A stretch of DNA of 64,000 nt from Nematopogon swammerdamellus. Taxonomy: Eukaryota; Arthropoda; Insecta; Lepidoptera; Adelidae. Position numbers and translations under genes: made by a program. The stretch spans positions 19,623,395 to 19,687,394 of the forward strand of contig OX336345.1 in the NCBI GenBank assembly GCA_946902875.1, read 5' to 3'. Of this stretch, positions 41,797 to 53,600 are shown piece after piece. Below the pieces are notes generated by a model that searched no databases, was not told the DNA's origin, and saw only the letters and a program-made list of their open reading frames with translations. Position 1 is the stretch's first letter. Every line of letters starts with the position of its first letter.

Positions 41797-44700
41797 ATGG
41801 CGGCCCCGGGCCCCTCCGAACCGCCAGTGAGGCAGAACGACACGATCAACATCGAGGACTTGCGCCTCGATCGGGTGGTCGCATCGAACCCGGAGATCGG
41901 CCCCACGCCTCCGGATGGCGGCTACGGGTGGCTCATCCTCGTCGCTGCTTTCATATACAACATGACGATACCGACCCTGCTTGTGACTTACGGCATCATA
42001 ATAGTGAAAGCAAATAAAGAGGCGGAACACGAGGGCGACAGCGTTTATCGGATATGGGACGTGAATATAGCGCTGGTGCCGGTGCTGTTCGTGGTGATGC
42101 GGCTGCTGCTGGAGTCGTGGTGGCGCGCGGTGGTGCGCGTGTTCCACTATCCGCGGCTCATGGCTCTCTCCGGCCTGTGCCTCACCGTGGCCGGGGTTCT
42201 GCTCTCTAGTTTCGCCACCAACACCGACGATAACGAGTTCATCATCAATGTCTTTTCGGGAATATTTGCAGGTGAGGAAATAATATCTTTTACTCAAAAA
42301 TCGGATGGATAAGAAGAGCGGAAGACCGCGTGTGGTGGCGTGCCTTGGGAGAGGCCTATGTCCAGCAGTGGATCGATACAGGCTGATGATGATGATGATG
42401 ACTCAAAAATTATCTTTCTATGTCATGCATACTTACGTATATTCTTTATTGAACACCAATTTGCAAATTAGGTACCTTCAATAATAGGCGAGCTTAATGC
42501 TGTGACACATTCCACTCTAGCTAACGTTTGGGATGTAGGAGAAGTACATGCAGGCGAACATGAATATTTTGTGGCAATGTGTTAAACAGTAAAGAAATAT
42601 GAGTACAAGCAAATGTGTACGAAATAAATACTTTAACACGCATAATATATGCAATAGACTTACATATTAAATACCTACCTACACTAATCAGTGGTGCTAG
42701 TGTCCATTATAATTATAAGTCAACTGAATGACAAGAGACAGAGAGAGAAGAGGGGAGTTGAGATATGTATGCAATAACTAGAAATAATAATAGAAACTTG
42801 ACTTAACAATTTTTTAAGTCAACTTCCGGTGCCATACCGATGGCAAGGCCAAGCTGGCATCTAAAAAGCTGGCCGTACTCAAAAAGGCGCGACGGTACTT
42901 CACGCCGGGCGAAAGACTGCTTCTGTATAAATCACAGATCAGATCCTGCTTGGAGTACTGCTCGCGCTTGAGGGATGCTCAGCTAAATACCAGTTTGCGT
43001 CTTTGGACTCCATCTCGAATCACCTTGTGACATGTCTCAAGACTAGGTCTTGAGACCACTGGAGATTTTCAGAACAGGTAAACTTTGGAACGCTCCCTGC
43101 CCATATATTTCCCTCCAAGTGTCTCAGGTCCTTCAAGAGGAATAGGCACCTGTTAAGCCGACATGGCATTCACAACCCCTGCATATGACTAAATGTCAAT
43201 GGGCGTTGTTAGAAACACAAAAATATTACTTTTAATTTATTGTTTACAGGTGCAGGATCAGCTCTTACCGGTCAGCAGACAGAAATTATTCTTAAACACT
43301 ACTTTAAAGATAAACTTCTCATGGTTCAGACCATTTTCCGTATGGGCCCCTCCATTGGAAACTGCATAATTCCTATTTTCACCGGATTCCTCTGCGCGAA
43401 CTTCTCCAATGATATCGTTCTCATGATATATGGAGCTGTTGTCATGCAGAACTGCTTCTTCCTGGCGGCATACACGAGACCCATTTACATAACGAAGCCG
43501 CTGAGCAAGAATTACAAAATGCTTAAGGACGCAGAGGAGGATGAAGATGAAGATATTTTCACAAAGCGGAACACTCCGAGCGGATCCGCTCAAAATTCCA
43601 GTCTCCAAGAGCAAAACAACACAAACGCAGAACCTAATGCCGCTTCGGAACCGGCCCAGAGCTTTGGAAACAATAACTCCTTCGAAAACACGGAAGACAA
43701 CGACGAACATGTCATTGCAACGTTCAACACAACGAGCACCGCACGAGAGATAATACAGTCGTCCGTTCAAATGCGCGACGTTGTTCGACCGTCGAACAAC
43801 GAAAACCGATTCTCGTCCGACTTCAGCACTTACAACATCAACGGGTACAGCACAGTCGCACCGCAGGACTTGGACAGAATCGACAGAGCGGAAGAGCGAC
43901 CCCAACCACTGTACAGAGAGACGACCGTCACAAACGAGGACGTGGACAACGGTTACGCGTTTGCGTTCGACCAAAACGTAACGCAGGGAACGGCTAGGCG
44001 TACGGCCACATTACAGAGAAACTATATAAGCGTACTGAGTATGCTCGCTGACATAGATTTCTACCTATACTGCCTACTGCACATAAACACAACATACTGC
44101 ATACTGATTCTGGGTGTGCTGCTCCCGGCGTACATGTCCGAACAGCTGCCTTTGTTGAACACGTTCAAGATTAGTACGATGGTTACGGTGACGCACACGG
44201 CGGCATTTTGCTTTATTATGTTCTGCGTCATTCTTCCGAAGTCCATCAACAAGAAGGCCAGGTTGTGCGCGTCGTTCTGTGTCATCGGTGCGGTTGGATT
44301 TTATGGTAAGAATGAAGAATATTTTAACACTCTCTTTTCTTTCTCTACCTATGCCGTGTGGAGTAGTAAAGAGTGGAAAATGTAAGCAATAAATTACTAC
44401 TCAGCAAACCGAACTATAGACTTACCGTCGTGTCGATGGTGACTCTTCTTTATCAGAATAATCTCGCTGTTAGTCGACAGATAACGAAATACGAGGAATC
44501 TAGTTCAGATACAAAAGTTTTCACTACAAAAAGATCTGTACTGCACCTCACCCACATGACGTATTTATGTGAATAAACAGTTACGCTACGATAACGCTCT
44601 ACATTCAAAACATTAATTTCACGTCAATAGAATATTGATCACGTGGACTATTGCAACACAGTGTTGATTGCATGTATCCAATGTACGAATTGTTGTCAAA

Positions 44701-45983
44701 CTTTTAGTCCCTTGTGCGATGTTCACTCTCGGAGAAGTTAATTTCCAGATCGGAAGGGGAAGCGTGCAGTACATATTGATACATAATATACCTATTAAGG
44801 GGGGACTCCGAAATTAATGTGGGATGATATTAATGCACCATTTCTAAAAAAATCCAATTGGATATTGATGAAATGGAGTATAGGCGTTCTTGGGGGTAGA
44901 ATGTTTCTGAATGTTGGAAAATAAAAAAAAATCCAAAATCGTGAAAAATCATTATGACGATGAAAACGAAACTTGGGTCGAGAACCTGCCTGCATGGTAA
45001 CTACCACCGATTAAGGTATCTGGTAAGGAAGAAAAGGGTTATGGACCTGGGAGGTAAGTACCAGGAGAGCAAAAGTTTATAACAGCCCCTTATGCAGCTT
45101 CAAGCATTGCTTTTGTTTCTATAATGAGCATGTACGGCACAAGCAAGCAGCCGATCTTTGTTCTGTGGTCACGATTTTCCCACACCGCATTGCAGCGAGG
45201 GCACATGTAAAATAAATTCCCCCTCATCCCGCTGGTAGGTTAAGCCGATGGGTGGATGGGTCAAGACCCGTTTTCTCACCTAAAAATGGTATGGACTGCC
45301 AGCCTAATATTACATCCTAGAACGATAAAAAAGGTATGGACTCCGAACCCTATCCTCGCCAGCGTAACACGATATAAGCAAAAGCATACTTGTTTCATTG
45401 GACGGGCGCGCGCTGGCCCGTCAGTCTGTCATCGGCTGCGTTCGCAAAAACCTGTTTAAAATGCCTACATGCTCTGTGTTTACGTGTAAAAACACTACAG
45501 CCAAGTTTAGTGTGCATAATAGTGGAATATCTTATAATCGGTAAGTACACTCCGCTCCCCGCAACTCGGCGATGCTAGTTCTCATACAACCATTTGACAG
45601 TCCGGCGTCCATACCTTTTTTATCGTTCTAGATTACATCGGACAGCGAACAGTTATAGACCTTCAGTCGACTTAAACATTTTGTCATCCGCAGGTGTGTC
45701 GGTGGCCGGTCACCGGAGTTTCCTCATAATCTGGGGCATGTTCGCCAGTTTCGCGACCGCCTCCACCGCCATTCTCCAGCAGCCGATCTACGACGACACG
45801 CTCAACGAATTCGACGCCACCGCCACGTCTTTTGCGTCCAATTTCTTGGCCGCCGCCTTTGTAATGATATGGTGTAACATCATCAACTATGAATACAGGA
45901 CGTGCTTTCAGATAGCCAGTGTACTGCAGGCCATCACGGCTTGCGTGTTTATAGCTTCGTCTATGAGGATGAAGCGGAGATAG
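41797..45983 (+). CDS. SLC16/monocarboxylate transporter-like MFS protein
   Basis: Exons 41797-42271, 43250-44305 and 45694-45983 join in phase 1 at both junctions (CAG|GTGAGG to TTTACAG; TATG|GTAAG to CCGCAG), giving 606 aa. Residues 38-45 are PPDGGYGW, the signature just before helix 1 of monocarboxylate transporters, a proton-linked major facilitator subgroup in the plasma membrane. Hydrophobic segments follow in exon 1 and early exon 2. A long polar, acidic, Asn-rich loop (about 245-420, including EEDEDEDIF) occupies the place of the helix 6-7 loop. Six more helices run to the end (LLHINTTYCILILGVLL to the last before RMKRR). The ATG at 41797 is 12 bases after a good acceptor (CGTTACAG at 41784), so a noncoding upstream exon is likely. 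The divergent sequence prevents naming a substrate; many insect members are orphans. Confidence 0.85.
42313..42410 (+). mobile_element. LINE 3' end with (GAT)n tail, transporter intron 1
   Basis: Encodes [13 protein letters not shown], ends GTCCAGCAGTGGATCGATAC and has a (GAT)n tail: the 3' terminus of an RTE-like LINE. Confidence 0.75.
42830..43190 (+). mobile_element. LINE reverse transcriptase fragment, transporter intron 1
   Basis: Reads DGKAKLASKKLAVLKKARRY, then TPGERLLLYKSQIRSCLEYC, an internal-to-C-terminal reverse transcriptase segment, then decays. It ends about 60 bases before exon 2. Confidence 0.75.
44306..45693. other. Transporter intron 2, nothing coding
   Basis: No repeat assigned with confidence. 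The phases of exons 2 and 3 fit directly, so no missing exon is needed. Small open frames here show no domain. Confidence 0.45.
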
Positions 45984-46205
45984 TTTTAACTTTTGACTCC
46001 TTGGTTGTGAATTTAAATAACTTTTTTAGAGTTCCGTGTTCATACCGAAGTAAGCCTATGTCGTCTGTCTGTCCGTCCGAGGGCTGTATCTTTTGAACGA
46101 TAATAGGTAGCTGGTTGAAATTATCACAGCATATTGTGTTATTATGGAACAAGCAAGCAACCATACAAGAAACGTGCTAAGAATTGATTAGTACATACCC
46201 ACACT

Positions 46206-48198
46206 CAGTGGCGGGCCTCTCATACAAGCCAAAAAGCCCGGCTTGCCCTAGGTCGATCAAACAAAGCTCGAAAGCAAATCGAAAACGAAAACAGTCGATA
46301 GTACCTACTTCAATTTCATTTTAAATATCGCGCCACGTGCCATTCGCGCGCGCCCAAGGTCATTGAGTCGACGACGCGGCGCGGGGACTTCGTCGTTCGT
46401 AAGTATCATTCGGAATTGCTCGTGAACTCTCGCCTCGATGCGATGGATGAAATTAGTCAAATACGAGCGTACATTAGTCATCTCGCTTGTTCCCGCTGTT
46501 ATTCTAGCATAATTTTATTTCCTTCTCGTTCTCGAGTACCATACAATTTTTAGCCTAAAGACACCCATAGCACAGAATAGAAATAATAATATATGAGTAT
46601 GTATAGCGATTAGTTTGAGGAAATATGCTAAGACTAATTCGTTCCGTAGTGCGAAAGCGTACTCAGTATTAGTGCTATCTCAGTTTTTCAATAGAAGAAC
46701 GCCAAAGACGTGTCTACTGATGTCTAATGTAGGCGTAGAAGTTTGAAGTGATTGATCGGAGGATTGCGAGGATGTTTGTTAATAAGAAAAAAATTCTCAT
46801 ATCTGTCGTCATTGTCAGTTCGTGTTGTATGTGCGCGCGCGTGTTGTGCTTGTGAATATTCGCTGTTTTGTTCGTAAATACAGAAAAATGGACCGGTAAG
46901 TGATGTTTTTTCTCTTTTTCATTATATTCCGGACCTATTGAGTACATTTGTTTGTACTGAGTTGAGATGCATTTTACGTAAAAAATCGAAGAAAAGTCCT
47001 ACTCCATACTGACAATTTTTTCGTGTTTGTTGTTGTCAAAGCTTGTTTCTCAAAATAAATCGGTTTATTGGAGAAAGTGAGGTGACAGAAATGTTCCTTA
47101 GTTCTTCTAGTTGAATAATATATGCCGTTTAGTGCTTGCATGTCGTAAATTTACGAGAAATAAGCCATTTTTGTGACCTAGGTTTCGCCATAGAAACTTT
47201 GTTTGAGTCAGTGTCGTAATTTATTTCTAGTTCTGCCTAAATTCGTGTTTTGAGGTAGAAAGTGTCTCAAGATGAGTAGATAAAATTATCTATCCAACCA
47301 TGTGCTTTCCATATATCCAACACACATATTTACGTAATGAATAGCCCAAATGTTGCAATGGCTTGTGAGTGCGAAAATGTAGTTTTTGACAAAAAAAAAT
47401 TTGTGAATTCAAGATTTTATTGTGTGCCACACACGAGCGGCTGATACACCAGAAAGGTAGGATTGGTTTGTATATGTATTCCTTTTTATGACAAAAATAC
47501 TATATTACCAATTTGCGTTCGTGATAAATTTATAAAAATATAAAATCAGAGAGAGGTCGCAATTTTCACATAACACAACTTTACATAATAATTTTGTTAC
47601 CCAGAATATGTAATATACATAAAAAAAAGCCTTTATAGCTAGAATATTTATCTGTAAATACAATCCATTCGTTATTTCATAAAGTTTCATGGAAAAATCT
47701 TTCAAAATGATTTTTTTTCTAACACCTTCACCTACGCCAGGTGGGCGGGCGCCACCTGGTGTACACCTGGTGTAGGCGAAGGATTCTTTTGTTTTATGCT
47801 CCCAAAGTTGAAGGGCTAAGAAATAATAATCTTTGGTTAGTTATATTATATCCATGGCGGGTGGCGGCGGCGGGCGGGACGTCGGACGTCGGCTCTCTCT
47901 TCGTTCTCTCTCTGGCATGCTATGATATGTATGATATGTGTTGATAAGTCACAATAATTCTATCAACCATAATATGCCTCCAGTGTGCTATTGATAATTA
48001 ATTATTAACAAGAGTCTTCATAGTAACTGCACTGCACTGCAGTTGGTTTGCATAGATTTTTTAATTACCATTTTCTATAAAATTGTGATACAAGCATGTT
48101 TATTTCATTTACTGACTGACAGAATAGTCATATATTATATTTTGTATGAAATATTTGGCTTCGGCTTGCTCTACGATCTGACCCTAGGCCCGCCACTG
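46206..48198. mobile_element. Non-autonomous hAT-type element (family 5), 2 kb
   Basis: Ends CAGTGGCGGGCCT and AGGCCCGCCACTG, flanked by perfect 8-bp CCCACACT at 46198-46205 and 48199-48206. The interior is AT-rich with no transposase-length ORF. It lies between the transporter and SCYL2 3' ends. Confidence 0.9.
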
Positions 48199-48206
48199 CC
48201 CACACT

Positions 48207-50346
48207 ACTAAATAACGGATGGCGCCACAAGTACTTTGCATTGCAGATAGACAAAAGATAGACAGATATGGTTTTTTGACTGGTATGGTATAGCGGATCT
48301 ACAGAACCCTCCGTGCGTGAGTAAAACTCGCACTTGACCAATTTTTTGTAGATGCCTTGTTCTGATTGATATGATTTTTTTTTATGATTCACACAATAAT
48401 TGAGATGCTTTTGTTCCGTTTGCATTCACATTTAAAAAACTACAAACAGCAGCTGTATCTCGTGAATCGGGGTAAGCAGAGTGATCGGTGTTGTGCTGCA
48501 ACAACTCAAGTAAATTACAGCACAGCACCGACCGCCAATTTTAGAAAACCGTTGGAGTACTGTCAAACCGATAATTTTTTTTTTATTTGAAATAGTACCG
48601 TTCAATTGAACATAATCCATTTTGACAAAGACTGCGATGTTGTTAAAAATTGTTTCAACAACTGTACTAACTTTGTACACAATATTTAAGTATCATTACG
48701 AGTTTTGACTAGAATTTACTAGAATTTGGACAAGAGAAGATTTTTACCAAAAGCTAAATTGGTGACTCAAAAGTGCATTTCATTGTCACTAACGTGAAAA
48801 TATATTTTCAATATAATTATGGGCCATATAAGAATGTAAGTTATCTATCACAGTAAATAATAGCATAATATAAGAGTAATATATTTTGTTAAGTTATAAA
48901 ATTTTAAGTGTCTATACATTTTTTTAATGTTTTTTTAAGAGTTTTTCAATGTATCAAAGTTAATTAGATAATAATAAAAATATTAAGAATTTTGCATTTT
49001 TTATATATGTATTTTAAGAACATTTTAGTAAATTCGCTCCGCAACCCTAATATTGAACACAAAAAGTCTTAAAATGTAATAACATTCACGACATAATATT
49101 TAATTATCATTTATTTTGCATAAATAAATACATACATTTAGTAGGTGTAAGCTCTTTTTTTTTTGTATACATTAACTGCAAAATTCCATTAGCATGTCAT
49201 TAAATAACTTGAACACTAAAAAAACTCAAGTGTAGTGAATTTTTTAACAAATCAATAATATGTGCTCAGGATTATTCCCTATTTAATATTTGTGTGCATG
49301 TCTATTAACCCTTAGACTTTCGGAAGGGCCGATCAGCCCCAAGTGGCCGCCAAGAGTAAAATTGACAGCCGTCAGATTCGAATAATTTTTTGGGTTTTTT
49401 TATTTAAAATTTTACTGCTTTAGATGCGATGTCCTTTGGAGCTAATCTTATATGTTTATTTTTATTCTCTCGTGTTTTTAATAAAATTGTATAACGGTTC
49501 ATAAAATTTGGTGTTTGATAAAAAACAAGATGGCGAATTGTTGCTGCACTTCAGCAACAATTCGCCGTCTTGTTTTTGTTTTGTTTGATAAAAATCGCTG
49601 AAGTCTGTTTGATGAAAATCGCTGAGTTGTAACCAAAAATAGGTGATTCTAGCGCGTTTTACGAAGAAAAATTCATTGAAATCTCTATTAGTCATATTCT
49701 CAATGGCAACTTTCTGGGGCCGATCCGCCCCGTAAGTCCACGCGGAAATTTTGGATAATTTTTGGAAGCAAATTGCCATTATTATAGTGACGCAACTTAA
49801 GTAATATAGATTTGTGCAATACATTTGGAATGTTTAAAAGTAACAAATAAAAAAATTCAATACAATAGATTGGTACCTATATAATTTTTTTCAATATTGT
49901 GTCAACTCGAGCACGGTCCAAACACATTGTGTACAAACAGTTCTTAGATATTATGAGAACTTAACCTCTTTGTATGTAAGTACATATGAAACATAATTTT
50001 ACAAGCTCAAGCCTTAAATCGGCATCAGATACCTAGACGACACAACATTTTCCTAGCTAGAGTATCACATACAATACTATTTACATATTCACCTTCGAGA
50101 CCAAATTGTAGACACAATAAATTGTTAGTTTGCCTCAATATACTTACTGAGGCAGACTATTTAAAACTCTGAATAGCCATAGAAATGACTAAGAGTCCCA
50201 AAGAAAGCATCCTCTTGAAATTGAAAACCCTAATCCTTTGTTGAACTTGAAAAATCCTACAGCCTGACCATCAAAAGTAGGAACCAAATTGTGGGCGCCA
50301 CTGTCGTGTTAATGGCAACATTTTTAGCTATATGCATAAATACTGT
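48207..50346. other. AT-rich intergenic, SCYL2 downstream side
   Basis: A family C fragment is at 48478-48540. A 25-bp-arm hairpin is at 49523-49580 (ACAAGATGGCGAATTGTTGC and complement). GGGGCCGATCCGCCCC and GGGCCGATCAGCCCC (49326-49732) frame that hairpin in opposite orientation and may mark a decayed element. Confidence 0.45.
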
Positions 50347-50352
50347 TTTATT
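50347..50352 (-). terminator. Candidate polyadenylation signal of SCYL2
   Basis: TTTATT on the plus strand reads AATAAA on the minus strand, about 310 bases past the SCYL2 stop. Other A-rich variants lie nearby, so this assignment is tentative. Confidence 0.3.
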
Positions 50353-50659
50353 ATCTGTGTAGGCGTGGGATCAAGTGGATCACGTGTAGGGAATATCTTA
50401 CATTATTAAATGAAAGATAAATAAACTGAATGTTTTTTTTATAATTTTAAAATGCCGTCCATTACGTGCACTTAGTACGAAAAAAAAAACTGAAATTGGC
50501 CAAAAATTATTAAAATAAAACTTGAGATTTCGTCCACACGATTTGGTGTTACCATAAGATGAGAAATCTAGTGTGCTCTTCTTTAATTTCTACTCTTCGT
50601 GACCAAGCTGTATAAGATTTGACCATAAGTATAAAGGAACCCTGATTTTACGAAACACT

Positions 50660-53600
50660 CTACCCCAACAAATCCATAATGTCACTTTTACTCAACTGTT
50701 TTATGTGATTTGGGTTCGTGTTATTATTACTTCCGCTTGAGCCCATCAAAGGTGTTATTATTTGGTTCATAGGGACACTCTGATTCTGATTCGATGGCAA
50801 AAGAGAGTCAAACGCCGACCAATCAGGTTTAGGAGCTTGATTTTGAGTCAACATATTGTTTGTCTGCGGTGTTACGTTATAATTTGACCCATTACTGGGC
50901 GACCAGCCGGTGTTTGGTGGTAAAGCTGGTTTATTTACCCAGTTCGAACTCCCCGTGTTTTGATTATTGCCCATATTGTATTGATTCTTATTGACTGAGT
51001 TGTTGGAAATGTTTGAACTTTGGTAGGATTGGTTAGGGAAAGGTTGGGACGGTTTCGGTGGTGATGTTATTTGATTTAAGTTGGACTGTAGAAGATTGCC
51101 AGTGAGGTCTACGGGTCTTGGTGTAGATTTCTGCTGGTTCACGGTGACCAGTCTCGGGGTCGGTTGCCGTGCTAACCGCTGGGCGGTCTCTTGCTGCTGT
51201 GCAATTCTGAAATTGTACAATATTTGACTTAATTTATTGCGTTGTCTTGCCAATAGTGAGAACTGGAGAGCTGTCGAGAGTATTATATAGGATAAAAAAG
51301 AGAACTTGTACAGTGCGGGGCTAGTACTTAAAAATAATAGCCCCGCTGCATCTCTCCCCGTGCATGTCGTAAAAGGCGACTAAGGGATAAGGGCAAGGTG
51401 CCGTGCTAAAGGGCGATAGGGCAGCCACCTCTCACCTTGGCCCGGTACTTCCACTGAGTCATGCAGCAAGTGGGTCTTCGTGCTTTACTTACTGATTGAT
51501 AGTTATCTTGTCCGTATACTTTGCTAAACGTGGCGGTCGGTGTTGTGCTGTAATTTACTTGAGTTTTTGCAACACAACACCGATTACTCTGCTAACCCCG
51601 ATTTTCAGGATACAGCGTGTGTTATGTATGTGTATGTATGTAAAAAAGAACTTTCTTTTTTTCATTTTTCCCAAGTTCATTGTCACTGAAACTCAGTATC
51701 AAAGCCACCCACCTCAGTAATACCCATGGTGTGTAGATGTTTATTTAGTGAGCAGTGGCCGCTCATCAGACCAACCGCTATTCTTAGCTTAGCTCATTCT
51801 TCTTTCATTCTTCTTATTCTTAGCTTAGCTCAGGCCAGGTTGATAAGCTTCCGAACCAGCCTTCGGTCCAGTTTAGAAAGAGCAGCACTCGACTGTCTGC
51901 ACTCTGAGAGCCCCTCCGTTCTCCATCTTCCGTTGCAGAGGTCTGCAGGCACCCCAGTCGACTTGTCGCTTTCATGGACGACTGGTGGCTGGTGGTTGAG
52001 GTAGCTAGAGATCGCGGGGTTTTGCACGAAGTTCCCCAACCAAGCGGGACTAGTTTGCAGGCTTAGAGCCAACGCCAAAACCAAATCAACAACAACGACA
52101 GCCTCGATAGCTCAGTGGTGCACACAGTCGACTGTCGCTATTGATGGTTAAGCAACGCTGGGCCGGTCAGTACTTGGATGGGTGACCGCTCGACCGTTGG
52201 AGGCTGACCGTGGTTCGGATTCCACGTAAAACTGTAGGTCCCTTCCCTTCTTACCTTACCAGGTGGTAGGGTACAACCCGCCCGGGTTGGTACCACCGCA
52301 CTGAATGAAACGTCGGTCGAAACGGCTATGTAAATAGTTTGTGTTTTCCGTCCAGTTCAGTGTAGCCGGCACGACCGAAGGGTAGCACTGACATGGCACC
52401 TAGTTCACCCGGTGTTATGGGCTGACATCACGGATGTTGTAGGTGATGTAGCCAACGTGTCAGTTTCCATAAAAAAAAACAACAGCCACCCACCTCTGCT
52501 TGTCTTCCATCGTCAGAGAGGTGCTACCGCCTTCGGGCATAGCTGGAAGTGCATCGGTCTCGTTGCGTTGAGCTTGGACGCTGTTGCCGCCGGAGAACGA
52601 CTCGAGCCCGAGTCCGGAGAACATCTTGTCTATGTCCGTCTGCGGGGCCGGCGCCGACACCAGCGTGTCGCCAGTGGACGCTAGGGAGTGCTGCATTATT
52701 CTGCGGTAGCAATAACACTTTTAGATAATTTTAGATATTTTTTTTGTTTTTTTTATGTAATCCGGTATGGGTGGATGAGTCGAAGGGGCCAAAGCGCATG
52801 CTCCGACCAGCCAATATCACCTCCGAGAAGGTAGGTGCCATACCGGAGACTTCCCTGGATTGCTGGCTATACTCGACTAGAGAACACAACCGAGGCTGCT
52901 ATGCGGCCATCTTACATCCAGTACGGTGGTACCAGCCCATTCGGCTACAATTTGAGCCTACCACCTAGTAAGGGGCAAGGGAAGGGACCTACAGGTTTAC
53001 ACCGGTTCCGAATGGTGAAGCAGGTGTAGGTATGCACGTAAATTTTTTCGTCTGAAAAAACTCATTGGTACACGCCGACCGGATTCGAACCAAGGACCTC
53101 TCGCATGAGAAGCCGATGCCCAAACCACTCGGCCACCCGCCGCTTATAGATAGATTGATGCGGAGCGGAATAAAAATTCCGATCGGACCAATGAACAGGA
53201 TTTGAACCTGGATCTCAGGCAATAACTCGCAGGCAACCAGCCAGCGAGTTGCAACCAATTTCGAATAGTTCCATCTTCCACTTTTTTTTACATAGATGTT
53301 CTGTTCGACTGTTCCGGTAGCTCGCATTAGGTATTGAATGTAGAATCGTATGATGTCATCATCAAAGTTGTATTTGAATTTATCATCGGAAAGGAAAAGT
53401 TTCCTTCAAATTTTCATAATATTTTTTTTATTATTTTAGTTCTAAGTAGATTTATTTTTTTATGTAATCCGGTATGGGTGGCTGTGTTGGAGGGGCCAAA
53501 GCGCATGCTCCGACCAGCCAATATCAGTTTTTTTTTTTTTATGTAACCTGACACGGTTGGCTACATCACCTAAAATATCCGTGCTGTCAGCCCATAACAC

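Noticed and set aside
43258..43974. 238-aa minus-strand frame
   Set aside because: Mirror of the transporter exon 2, which is conserved in the sense frame and phase-compatible with its neighbours.
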